Assembly (NCBI RefSeq): GCF_023277115.1
Contig: NZ_JALQCS010000001.1
Coordinates: 986,001-1,050,000 of the forward strand
Source: Acidithiobacillus acidisediminis
GTDB taxonomy: Bacteria; Pseudomonadota; Gammaproteobacteria; Acidithiobacillales; Acidithiobacillaceae
Direction: 5' to 3'
DNA: 64,000 bases
The notes beneath the pieces are model-generated. The model was given only the letters and a program-made list of their open reading frames with translations, was not told the DNA's origin and did no database searches. A program made the translations under genes and the position numbers. Within the stretch, counting starts at the first letter, position 1. Each line of letters opens with the position of its first letter. Below, one piece after another: positions 8,781 to 15,670 of this stretch.

Positions 8781-9836
8781 TTACGCGCTGAGGCGAGCCA
8801 ATTGATAAAGGTCCATCACGGCGCGGGACCCCGCGGATTGACCTTGCGCAATCGAATCGTCGATCGTTTCCGGACCGGTCGCCGCACCACAGACATAAAT
8901 ACCCTTGCGGGTCGTACCTTGGCTGTTGGTGTACTGCTCGGCACGATCGATGAAACCATGCTTCTCCAGCCCGATGCCAAAGGTCTTGGCGATTTCCGGG
9001 TTCAGCGCGTTGGGATCCATACCGATAGCGTGCACGACCATGTCCATCGGTATCACGATGGGCCGCTTGACCAAAGTGTCCTCACCCTTCACCAACAGGC
9101 GTCCATCCGGAGACTTGGTCACTTCCGCAATCCGCGCCTTCACAAACTTGGTCTTGTACTCTTCCTGACTCTTCCAATAGAACTTGTCCTCGTACAAACC
9201 AAAGGTGCGGATGTCCATGTAGTAAATGAAGACGTCCGTGCTGGGAGAAAGCTCTTTGATTTCCATCGCTAGGTTGGCAGACACCGTACAGCAGATCTTG
9301 GAGCACCACTCCCGCCCAATCTGACGGTCACGGGAGCCAACACAAAGCAAAATAGCAACGCGCTCTGGCACCCGACCATCGGAGGGGCACTGAATCTTAC
9401 CCGTAGCCACCATCTGCTCCATCTGGGAAGTGGTCAGCACGTCTTCGTACGTACCAAAACCCCACTCTGGCTTGTTGATGGAATCGAAGTGAGTGAAACC
9501 CGTTGCTAAAACGACGCTACCCGCCTCGACCTTCTCCCCATTACTCAGGGTGGCGGTAAAATTACCGGCCTCTCCATCCAACTGCGTGACCTTGGTCGAC
9601 TTGTGAATACTGACGTTGCCGTCGCCATCGACCCTGCTGACCATGCGCCCGATGGCGTCCTTGGCCCACTCCCCGGAGGGCACTAGCTTAGAGTATCCAG
9701 AGATAATGGGAGCACCACCGAGAACATCTTCCTTCTCGACGATCACTGCCTTTTTGCCCATGCCTGCAACCGTTGCCGCAGCCGATAAGCCTGCCGGACC
9801 GGCGCCGACCACCAGAACTGTATCTTGAAATGCCAT
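8781..9836 (-). CDS. HdrA-like FAD-dependent oxidoreductase (orphan, sHdrA type)
   Basis: A 351-residue flavoprotein. An N-terminal dinucleotide motif VVGAGPAGLSAA (9-20), a second ATGF motif near 111, and a cysteine block C165, C178, C182, C183 (CVGSRD then WCSKICC) match heterodisulfide reductase subunit A. It lacks the extra ferredoxin domains of methanogen HdrA and matches in size the short HdrA of the sulfur-oxidising sHdr complex. The usual partners (hdrB, hdrC, lbpA, DsrE/TusA genes) are absent here; only a 73-residue membrane protein follows. Upstream is a strong promoter overlapped by a putative LitR/CarH operator, so it is likely light- or stress-controlled. A distinct paralogue with another role is possible. 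Confidence 0.8.
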   Translation of the reverse strand: MAFQDTVLVVGAGPAGLSAAATVAGMGKKAVIVEKEDVLGGAPIISGYSKLVPSGEWAKDAIGRMVSRVDGDGNVSIHKSTKVTQLDGEAGNFTATLSNGEKVEAGSVVLATGFTHFDSINKPEWGFGTYEDVLTTSQMEQMVATGKIQCPSDGRVPERVAILLCVGSRDRQIGREWCSKICCTVSANLAMEIKELSPSTDVFIYYMDIRTFGLYEDKFYWKSQEEYKTKFVKARIAEVTKSPDGRLLVKGEDTLVKRPIVIPMDMVVHAIGMDPNALNPEIAKTFGIGLEKHGFIDRAEQYTNSQGTTRKGIYVCGAATGPETIDDSIAQGQSAGSRAVMDLYQLARLSA

Positions 9837-9867
9837 GACACTGCTCCTTCGTTGACCCTACGCCCGA

Positions 9868-9912
9868 AGCATAGGACCCGTTCTGCGACATGTCAAGCGA
9901 ATGTACTATACA
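9868..9912 (-). promoter_or_regulatory. hdrA-like promoter overlapped by putative LitR/CarH operator
   Basis: On the minus strand a consensus -35 TTGACA (9891-9896) and -10 TATGCT (9868-9873) are separated by 17 bp. Two consecutive 11-bp units, TGTATAGTACA (9902-9912) and TTCGCTTGACA (9891-9901), abut and cover the -35; a third, weaker unit covers 9880-9890. CarH-type MerR repressors are known to bind 11-bp direct repeats overlapping the -35. The same element recurs near 10866, 10928 and 22992. Confidence 0.65.
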
Positions 9913-9920
9913 AATATTGA

Positions 9921-10877
9921 TCAAGTTTCTCGTAGAGGATTCTGCCAAGCTTGAACTGCCTGCAGGAGATCGTGAAGGCGCCGAAAAACCGGTTCATTGC
10001 TGGGCTCCGCAATATCCTCGGCGCCACTTCCGCTCAGCCAGAGCGTGGTCTGTGCCGGCATTTCTGCGCGCAGGCGAGCCACGAGCTGTCGATTCGATGG
10101 GGTGACGGCGGCTGCCGAGACAGCAATCTGCAACACGGATGTCGAACAATGCCGTAGACACTCGATGACGTCCTCAACAGGCGGCTCTGTACCCAGGAAC
10201 AGCACATCTGCCCCGCTGCTAAGGAGTAAGGTGCGGATCATGAGCAGTTCCAGTGGCCGATTGTCTCCGGGGAGATCAATCAGCAAGATCTGTAATCCAT
10301 TCGCGTTGGGTAGAGGGAGCAGAGTAGCCGCAAATTGCAGTGTTTCCAGGAGTATCTGGCGTGCGAGCTGGCAGGTGAAAGCGGGTAGGGCGTCACCCAG
10401 TTCAGCGCGAGCCAGATCTTGCTGTAGGGGCGCGGCGATGCCGAGTACAAATTGACGTACCCCCTCAGAAGCCAATTCTTGTCGAAGCTGTCGGCGATAG
10501 TCCGCAAATTCATGGTGTTGTATAAGTTCCAGCAGTGCGTCAAGTTGGCGCGGTGCAGCGCCATTTGACTCCGCCGTGGCCGCGCTGGGCAACTCTTGAA
10601 GCAGCTGTTGCAGTTTTTCTTCTTTCGCGCCGACGACAAAGCCCGGTCGATAGCCGGCAGCCAGCAGTTTGTTAATGTCCTGCAAGCGGTCGATCTGCGC
10701 GCGGCTGTACATGCGATTGCCGCTGGTGTCGCGAGCCGGAATGGGGAACTCATAGCGCCGCTCCCACATTCGCAACAGTTCCTTGGAAATCCCGGTTTCC
10801 TGCTCGACTACACTGATCGGATATTGGCTGTCATCTTCATGCATGAGGGATAGATGTTCTCTGGTTGTATAGGACAT
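9921..10877 (-). CDS. litR: LitR/CarH-type MerR regulator with degenerate B12-binding region
   Basis: A 318-residue protein with an N-terminal MerR helix-turn-helix (VVEQETGISKELLRMWERRY then GNRMYS) and a C-terminal part matching the CarH/LitR layout: helical bundle followed by a Rossmann-like cobalamin domain. The signature residues look lost: the E/DxHxxG lower-ligand His region reads GDNRPLELL, and the W-x9-EH cap has no Trp or Glu-His (LARAELGDALPAF). So direct light sensing through adenosylcobalamin is doubtful. A second in-frame ATG at 10844 is possible. It is divergent from the PYP gene, and its start codon lies at the edge of an 11-bp operator-like unit, suggesting autoregulation. 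It probably represses the surrounding photostress genes. Confidence 0.8.
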   Translation of the reverse strand: MSYTTREHLSLMHEDDSQYPISVVEQETGISKELLRMWERRYEFPIPARDTSGNRMYSRAQIDRLQDINKLLAAGYRPGFVVGAKEEKLQQLLQELPSAATAESNGAAPRQLDALLELIQHHEFADYRRQLRQELASEGVRQFVLGIAAPLQQDLARAELGDALPAFTCQLARQILLETLQFAATLLPLPNANGLQILLIDLPGDNRPLELLMIRTLLLSSGADVLFLGTEPPVEDVIECLRHCSTSVLQIAVSAAAVTPSNRQLVARLRAEMPAQTTLWLSGSGAEDIAEPSNEPVFRRLHDLLQAVQAWQNPLRET

Positions 10878-10908
10878 GCTTGTTACATTGCGCTGAGCGA
10901 GCTATAGT
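10866..10908 (+). promoter_or_regulatory. pyp promoter with overlapping LitR/CarH-like repeats
   Basis: On the plus strand -35 TTGTTA (10880-10885) and -10 TATAGT (10903-10908) are spaced 17 bp. Two adjacent 11-bp units, TGTATAGGACA (10866-10876) and TGCTTGTTACA (10877-10887), overlap both the litR start codon and this -35. The arrangement mirrors the hdrA-like promoter, so one repressor could control litR and pyp together. Confidence 0.55.
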
Positions 10909-10916
10909 AAGCGCAG

Positions 10917-10938
10917 TGCACTTGCCACGTATAGTACA
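10917..10938 (+). promoter_or_regulatory. Second operator-like repeat pair before pyp
   Basis: Two consecutive 11-bp units, TGCACTTGCCA and CGTATAGTACA, lie just downstream of the proposed pyp -10 and 24 bp before the GTG start. The second differs at one base from the element at 9902 and 22992. A repressor here would block transcript initiation or clearance. Confidence 0.45.
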
Positions 10939-10962
10939 AAAAAGACGAAACGAGAGGAAACG

Positions 10963-11361
10963 GTGAAGGAGTTCTTCCCCCAGGCTTGGCGCAACCAGCT
11001 TGCGCGCATTGATCGGCAACAGGTCGAGCAATGGTCTTTCGGTGTGATCGGTCTGGATCCTTCGGCGCGAGTGGTATTGTTCAACAAGGCGGAGGAGCGC
11101 TTGAGCGGCTTACCGAAAAGCGATGTGGTAGGCAAGGACTTTTTTGTCGAAGTGGCGCCATGCACAGCGAGCCGGCTCTTTCGCGGACGGTATCAGCGGG
11201 CTCGCGAGCTGGGCGAGTTGGATGAACATTTCTTCTACACCTTCACCTATCGGATCCGGCCAGTCTCTGCGCACATTCATATGTTGTACGACAGCAAACA
11301 GTCGCCCCTGGTTTTTATCTTTCTCGATCGGGTAGTTCCGCTTTTTGAGGATCTCGGATGA
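10963..11361 (+). CDS. pyp: Photoactive yellow protein (PYP) photoreceptor
   Basis: A 132-residue PAS-type protein from GTG, preceded by GAGAGGAAA. It aligns along its length with Halorhodospira PYP: FGVIGLDPSARVVLFNKAEE against [20 protein letters not shown], and GKDFFVEVAPCT against GKNFFKDVAPCT. Chromophore-pocket residues: Cys67 (thioester site, family Cys69) and Glu44 (family Glu46) are conserved; Ser48 replaces Thr50, Phe40 replaces Tyr42, and Leu50 replaces Arg52. The Tyr-to-Phe change removes one hydrogen bond to the chromophore and should shift the absorption maximum. The protein is soluble. It shares 4 bp (ATGA) with the next gene and is divergent from the LitR-like regulator. A p-coumaroyl chromophore is expected from the family, not proven here. 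Confidence 0.88.
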   Translation: MKEFFPQAWRNQLARIDRQQVEQWSFGVIGLDPSARVVLFNKAEERLSGLPKSDVVGKDFFVEVAPCTASRLFRGRYQRARELGELDEHFFYTFTYRIRPVSAHIHMLYDSKQSPLVFIFLDRVVPLFEDLG

Positions 11362-11690
11362 GTACCCAGTTACAAACGCGGTCTGAAGAGGACTTCCTGC
11401 TGACCTTGGATGCGCTGCAGAGACAAGGGTTTCACACTCCCGGATTGCGAGCCGAGCAGGATGTTCTGCTCTACTTTTGTCTGCAAAGCCTCTGGCAACT
11501 CCTGAATAACGCCTATCAAGGCGACGGAGAGCGCTTTCTGGAGGGGAAGCAGATTAAGCAATTGCGGGATATTGATGCGCGCATCGCCCGGTTAGAGGAG
11601 CGACTACCGCCTGCTTTAGTGGCGGAAGCTCAACATTGCTTGCGCCGTTATTTGGCCCAGCTTGACGATAGTTTGGAGACCTGGGGGTGA
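11358..11690 (+). CDS. Unknown 110-residue helical protein of the pyp operon
   Basis: I do not recognise a family. The product is soluble and predicted almost wholly helical, with a central DVLLYFCLQSLWQLLNNAY segment and an amphipathic C-terminal half (IARLEERLPPALVAEAQHCL). It overlaps pyp by 4 bp and the CoA-ligase-like gene by 4 bp, so all three are likely made in fixed ratio. Position suggests a PYP partner, relay or chromophore-loading helper; this is inference only. Confidence 0.75.
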   Translation: MSTQLQTRSEEDFLLTLDALQRQGFHTPGLRAEQDVLLYFCLQSLWQLLNNAYQGDGERFLEGKQIKQLRDIDARIARLEERLPPALVAEAQHCLRRYLAQLDDSLETWG

Positions 11691-13054
11691 GTGCTCGCGC
11701 CGAACTGCTGCAGGAACTGCGCAGCGGCCTGGAACAAGGATTTTGCCTCGACTGGCATGCCGATGGCATGAGTCGTGGCTGGCCAGGATCGGCATTGTTC
11801 AGTTGGGCCGTTCGCCTACGTCAGCACTGGCATCGGCGGCTGCTGCCTCGCTCCCGCATTGCCGTAAACCTGCCTAACAGTCCCGCATATATTACGCACT
11901 GGTTGGCGGCATGGCTCGGTGACTGGGTATTTTGCCCGCTGCCGGCTTTGCCCGAAGCAGAAGAACGTCGACGCCTGGAATTGCTCGCTCCTGCACTCAT
12001 CCTGCGTTGGCGTGCAGGCAAAATCGAGGAGCAATGGAATGACGAAGCCCCGAAGCAAGCAGACCCGGATGACCTAGCCTCTATTTATTGGAGTTCTGCG
12101 TCTTCAGGACCGGGTAGCGCCTACGGGCTGACCTTTTCCGCGCTTCGCTGGCAGTGGCATCAACATGCCGAAGCCCTCGGCCTCGGAAGACAGAGCCTGA
12201 TCCGGAATACCCTACCCTGGAGCCATGTGTTTGCGGGTGTGCTTGAGCTCCTGCCCGCGGTGCTGGCGGGAGCGGAGATACGCGTTGCCCCCCTGACAGA
12301 ATTGCGCCACGAGGAGTTCTCGCAGTTGTGTACGATTCCGCGCATTGCCGCGTGGTTGAACGATGCGCAACTGCGGAGGCTCGCCAGCGGGATTGTCGGC
12401 GGGGCTGCAATACCCGCTTCGTTGGCCGAACGCTTGCAGGGCAGTCGTTTGCGGGTGGGTTACGGACAGACAGAGGCTGGGCCAGGAGTCACCCTGGGAG
12501 AAGCGGGAAACTTCTCGGCGGGATATATCGGGTTCCCATTATCGCAAGTTGAGGTACGGGTGGCCGATACTCTGCAGTATCGCAGTCCGGGTCAGGTCTA
12601 TGGACGATGGAATGGAGAACTGTGGGAAACATTGACCGACGCCGAAGGTTGGGTAGACAGCGGCGATCGGGTGATGGCCAACCCGGCAGGGGATTTCGCA
12701 TGGTTGGGGCGTGACGATTCCACCTTCAAACTGGCTAATGGCGAAAGCGTCATTCAACCGGAGATGGAGGAATTGCGTCTGCAGGCAATCTACCCAACCC
12801 TGAACGAGCTCGTTCTCGGCGCGCCCGGACAAAGGCAGCTGGCGGTACTAGCGGCCGCGCCGCTGGAGGAATGGCGTCCGCTACAGTGGCGTTGGCGGGA
12901 GCGCTACCCGCTGTTCCTACTACCCCCCGCACAATGGGAAAGCTGGCGGGGCGTGTCAGGAAAGACCAGGCGCGGCGAACTCTACGCACATTGGACGGAA
13001 ATTGTGGGTCAGGCGTGGCAGATTGGAGGAGTTCGACGATGGAACACTCGGTAA
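11687..13054 (+). CDS. AMP-forming acyl-CoA ligase-like protein, candidate PYP chromophore activator
   Basis: A 455-residue ANL-superfamily protein from a GTG start inside the previous stop. Motifs in order: a degenerate phosphate-binding loop YWSSASSGPGSAYG (about 130-143), GYGQTEAGP (A5), GWVDSGDRV (A7), FKLANGESV (A8) and SGKTRRGEL (A10 with the catalytic Lys). The protein is shorter than typical 4-coumarate:CoA ligases (about 540). In known PYP systems a p-coumaroyl:CoA ligase gene next to pyp activates the chromophore before thioester transfer to the Cys, so this is the obvious candidate. No tyrosine ammonia-lyase gene is visible in the window. An alternative is a ligase for another hydroxycinnamate or a fatty acid. 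Confidence 0.78.
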   Translation: MSARAELLQELRSGLEQGFCLDWHADGMSRGWPGSALFSWAVRLRQHWHRRLLPRSRIAVNLPNSPAYITHWLAAWLGDWVFCPLPALPEAEERRRLELLAPALILRWRAGKIEEQWNDEAPKQADPDDLASIYWSSASSGPGSAYGLTFSALRWQWHQHAEALGLGRQSLIRNTLPWSHVFAGVLELLPAVLAGAEIRVAPLTELRHEEFSQLCTIPRIAAWLNDAQLRRLASGIVGGAAIPASLAERLQGSRLRVGYGQTEAGPGVTLGEAGNFSAGYIGFPLSQVEVRVADTLQYRSPGQVYGRWNGELWETLTDAEGWVDSGDRVMANPAGDFAWLGRDDSTFKLANGESVIQPEMEELRLQAIYPTLNELVLGAPGQRQLAVLAAAPLEEWRPLQWRWRERYPLFLLPPAQWESWRGVSGKTRRGELYAHWTEIVGQAWQIGGVRRWNTR

Positions 13055-13770
13055 TGATTACTGGAGCCTCTGGGGCGTTGGCGCAGGAAGTTATGCGCCA
13101 GGCCCGGGCCCGGGGATGGCGCATCATCGCGGTGTCGCGACAGGAAATGCCTGCAGATTGGGATGAAAATGAGGTCTGGTTACAGGAGGATGTTTCCTCG
13201 AGCCGCGGGGTTGAGACGGTTTTTGCCGAGTTAGGCAATCGCGGTATGGTTCCGGACTGTCTGGCGCACTTGGCTGGTTCCTTTCTGCTGGCCGGACTGG
13301 GGCAGACTTCGGAGAGTCAGTATCGCCAGTGCTTGGCCGCAAATCTGGATTCGGCTTTTTTCACCCTACGTGGCTTTGTTGCTGCTCGGCGCAAGGCCGG
13401 TGGTGGTGGCGCGGCAGTGTTTGTCTCATCCGTCGTCGCGCATATCGGGATCGCCTTTCACGAGGCAGTTGCCGCGGCCAAGGGGGGAGTGGAGGCATTG
13501 GTTTTGGCTGCTGCTGCCACCCACGCGCGCGATCAGATTCGCGTGAATGCAGTACGTTCGGGGCTGATGGATAGCAAGGCCGCCAGCCATATTCTGCGCA
13601 ATGATCGTGCCAGAGAACTGGCTCGGCAGCAGTATCCCCTCGGGGAGTTGATCGCGCCCGAAGAGGTGTCGCGCAGTGTATTGTTTTTGCTCGAAGCATC
13701 GCAAATCACTGGGCAAATATTGGCAGTGGATGGGGGTTTCGGAGCCATTCGTCCCCTCGTCACATCTTGA
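13039..13770 (+). CDS. SDR-family protein with atypical active site
   Basis: The start (MEHSVMITG) follows GGAGGAG and lies 16 bp inside the ligase gene; 243 residues. Rossmann motif ITGASGALA at the N-terminus, a FVSSVVAHIG segment with the catalytic Ser region, and a Lys in HEAVAAAKGGVEAL. The family YxxxK reads VAAAK here, so the catalytic Tyr is replaced by Val. The sequence NHEA-AAAK-type is, from memory, a recognised subgroup of SDRs in photolyase/LitR neighbourhoods, so the change may be functional. It could act with the CoA-ligase product or as a binding protein; unknown. Confidence 0.75.
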   Translation: MEHSVMITGASGALAQEVMRQARARGWRIIAVSRQEMPADWDENEVWLQEDVSSSRGVETVFAELGNRGMVPDCLAHLAGSFLLAGLGQTSESQYRQCLAANLDSAFFTLRGFVAARRKAGGGGAAVFVSSVVAHIGIAFHEAVAAAKGGVEALVLAAAATHARDQIRVNAVRSGLMDSKAASHILRNDRARELARQQYPLGELIAPEEVSRSVLFLLEASQITGQILAVDGGFGAIRPLVTS

Positions 13771-13775
13771 GAAAA

Positions 13776-13794
13776 GAGGGGCGCGAGGCCCCTC
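13776..13794. terminator. Hairpin between convergent transcripts
   Basis: A perfect 7-bp stem GAGGGGC / GCCCCTC with a 5-nt loop sits between the stops of the pyp operon (13770) and the carboxymuconolactone-decarboxylase-like gene (13801). Flanking A-rich bases upstream read as U in the minus-strand transcript, so it works best for that direction. Confidence 0.6.
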
Positions 13795-13800
13795 AACGAC

Positions 13801-14337
13801 TCAGGCGGTGGGCATGGGTGCCACGCGAAACGTCTCGAAGAGGATGTCTACCGCCGTATGTTGGGCGCCATGGGCGACCGCATCAAAAATGTCTTGATCT
13901 GTCCATCCCAAGGCACGTAGGTCGTCAACTTCGCTATCTTTCACGCCATGGGGATTGCGAACTGCGCGTAACACATAATCCAGTAGACGATTCTCCCGTG
14001 CCTCGAGAGGCCCCTCGAGAGGTTTGTTGCGGGCACGCGCAATGGCCTCTGCAGAAAGACCGGCATTGAGCAACAAACTCTGATTAAACCCGATGCAGAA
14101 CTGACAATGGCCGTCCTCCGAAAGAATGTAGCGCAAGAGGGCGAGAAAGTTGGCCGAGAGGCGCGGGTGTTGACCAAAATAGCCGAGAATCTGCAGTTGA
14201 ATCTGCAGGAGCTTGGGGCTGACGCCAAAGAGCTGCAGTCCCTCTGGAACAGCACCAAAGGACTGTTCGATGGCGGCGTAAAGTTCAGCGAGCTCGCCTT
14301 GGGCATCTTTTGGGGCGGTGAGATGTAGCGTTGTCAT
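13801..14337 (-). CDS. Carboxymuconolactone decarboxylase / AhpD-like protein
   Basis: The start (MTTLHLTAP) follows GGAGGC; 178 residues. The protein is all-helical with the CMD-domain core LRYILSEDGHCQFCIGFN, including a CxxC pair, which in AhpD-like members is redox-active. Family members act as peroxidase partners or decarboxylases; this one is of the unassigned type. It lies on the opposite strand to the pyp operon and has its own promoter-like sequence, so it may not belong to the large operon upstream. Confidence 0.78.
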   Translation of the reverse strand: MTTLHLTAPKDAQGELAELYAAIEQSFGAVPEGLQLFGVSPKLLQIQLQILGYFGQHPRLSANFLALLRYILSEDGHCQFCIGFNQSLLLNAGLSAEAIARARNKPLEGPLEARENRLLDYVLRAVRNPHGVKDSEVDDLRALGWTDQDIFDAVAHGAQHTAVDILFETFRVAPMPTA

Positions 14338-14371
14338 GATAAAAGCCTCCTTCTTACCATTAGGGGGATCA

Positions 14372-14400
14372 AAGATACCAACTAGTCGGGATGTATTCAA
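14372..14400 (-). promoter_or_regulatory. Promoter candidate for the CMD-family gene
   Basis: On the minus strand TTGAAT (14395-14400) and TATCTT (14372-14377) are 17 bp apart, about 35 bp before the start codon. Confidence 0.45.
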
Positions 14401-14421
14401 GGTCGATTTTGCCTCGACCTT
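14399..14421. terminator. Hairpin after the nine-gene photostress operon
   Basis: An 8-bp perfect stem AAGGTCGA / TCGACCTT with a 7-nt loop lies 20 bp downstream of the nitroreductase stop on the minus strand. There is no U-tract on that strand, so termination may be weak or Rho-assisted. Confidence 0.4.
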
Positions 14422-14441
14422 TTCGGCTGCCTCGCAAGAGA

Positions 14442-15179
14442 TCAGCGCCGATTGAGTCCTTTTCCCAACAAAAATTCCTGCATGTGTGGGCGCGCTTCCC
14501 TGCCCACCAGGGCTGCAACCTCGCGACTCCAGGTACTGTCTTTCTGGGTGCCGCTACGCTTGGCGTAGTACGCATGCATCTCGGTGTCGTACCCGGCAAT
14601 TAGTGCAACCTCTCCGAGGTCATCGTAGCGGTTCTTTTTCAGGACTACCGGCAGAGGTAAGCGTGGTTTGACCTCGGGATCTTGGGCGGGATGGCCAATG
14701 CAAAGACCAAATACGGGATAACTTTGCTGCGGCAAGCCCAGAAGTTCAGAGATTTCGCGCGGATGATTGCGTACTGCGCCAATATAGCAGGTACCGAATC
14801 CCTGAGACTCCGCCGCAATGACACAGTTTTGCGCGAAGAGGGCGGTGTCAACCGTCGCGATCAGGAAATGTTCCGTCATTCCAGCCACAAAAGGCGTTTC
14901 GGCGCGCTCGCAAATACCCTTGGCGCGGTACAGATCCGCGACAAAAACCAGAAAAACAGCGGCGCTGCGAATTTGCTCCTGGTCACCGGCGAGTCGTGCA
15001 ATGTCCTCCCGCGTCTTACCGTTTTCCACTTGAATAACCGTGCACGCCTGAATATTGCTCGAGCTGGCTGCATGTTGTCCACAACGCACGATTTCGTCGA
15101 CGGTTGCGTCATCAATGGGCTCATTCCGAAATTGGCGGATGGAGCGGTGCCGCTGAAGCAAAGCAAGGACGTCGTTCAC
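14442..15179 (-). CDS. NfsA-like flavin-dependent nitroreductase
   Basis: I use the GTG at 15179 (VNDVLALLQRHRSIRQF), which overlaps the TspO stop as GTGA and follows AGGAG; 245 residues. Marks of the NfsA/FRP group: N-terminal HRSIRQF and ASSSNIQACTVI for FMN phosphate, GFGTCYIGAVRNHP, PVFGLCIGHPA, and a C-terminal YYAKRSGTQKDSTWS segment used for NADPH binding. These enzymes reduce nitro compounds, quinones or flavins using NADPH. It is the last gene of a minus-strand operon starting near 22.9 kb; it may supply reduced flavin or detoxify photo-oxidation products. Confidence 0.82.
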   Translation of the reverse strand: MNDVLALLQRHRSIRQFRNEPIDDATVDEIVRCGQHAASSSNIQACTVIQVENGKTREDIARLAGDQEQIRSAAVFLVFVADLYRAKGICERAETPFVAGMTEHFLIATVDTALFAQNCVIAAESQGFGTCYIGAVRNHPREISELLGLPQQSYPVFGLCIGHPAQDPEVKPRLPLPVVLKKNRYDDLGEVALIAGYDTEMHAYYAKRSGTQKDSTWSREVAALVGREARPHMQEFLLGKGLNRR

Positions 15180-15670
15180 AACTTTCTCCTCTGTTCGGAA
15201 GAATGGGGTAGGCCGCGATTCAACCACCAAACACTGCCATTCAGATAGAAGGCGACACCCAACCATAGCACATAGGGCAACAGGAGAATGCCGGCAAGCA
15301 GTTCCAGTCGCAAAAAGCATAGGGTAGTGGCAAGGACAAGAGCGAGTAACAATGTTAGATCCGCCCATGCCAACAACATGCGGCGCTGACCGAAAAAGAT
15401 CCAAGACCAAGCAGCGTTACTGGCGAGCTGCAGCCCATAAAGAACAAGAGCAATGGTACGGAGTTCAGAATCGGGCAACAGCCAGACGCGTGCCGCTGCA
15501 ACGGCCATGAGGATATACAAACTGGTCCAGACGACGGGAAAAACCCAAGATGGCGGCGTACCACGTGGCTTGCGAAGCGTTTGATACCATGCGTCGGGCC
15601 GAAAGCGGGCACCGGTGAAAGCCGTGGCAAAACTGAGTGCGAGACTGACGACATATACCAGAATGACCAT
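15176..15670 (-). CDS. tspO: TspO/MBR-family tryptophan-rich sensory protein
   Basis: A 164-residue integral membrane protein with five hydrophobic helices and the family features WYQTLRKPRGTPPSWVFP, VWTSLYILMA and AWSWIFFGQ, ending WWLNRGLP. TspO proteins bind porphyrins and, in phototrophs, tune pigment and stress genes in response to oxygen and light. The start overlaps the photolyase stop by 1 bp, and the nitroreductase start overlaps this gene by 4 bp. In a light-stress operon of a non-phototroph, a role in removing phototoxic tetrapyrroles is plausible (inference). Confidence 0.88.
   Translation of the reverse strand: MVILVYVVSLALSFATAFTGARFRPDAWYQTLRKPRGTPPSWVFPVVWTSLYILMAVAAARVWLLPDSELRTIALVLYGLQLASNAAWSWIFFGQRRMLLAWADLTLLLALVLATTLCFLRLELLAGILLLPYVLWLGVAFYLNGSVWWLNRGLPHSSEQRRKL

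Noticed and set aside
9921-10877. Calling the MerR protein a cobalamin-dependent CarH photoreceptor
   Set aside because: The fold fits, but the ligand His motif and the W-x9-EH cap are not present, so I call it LitR-type only.
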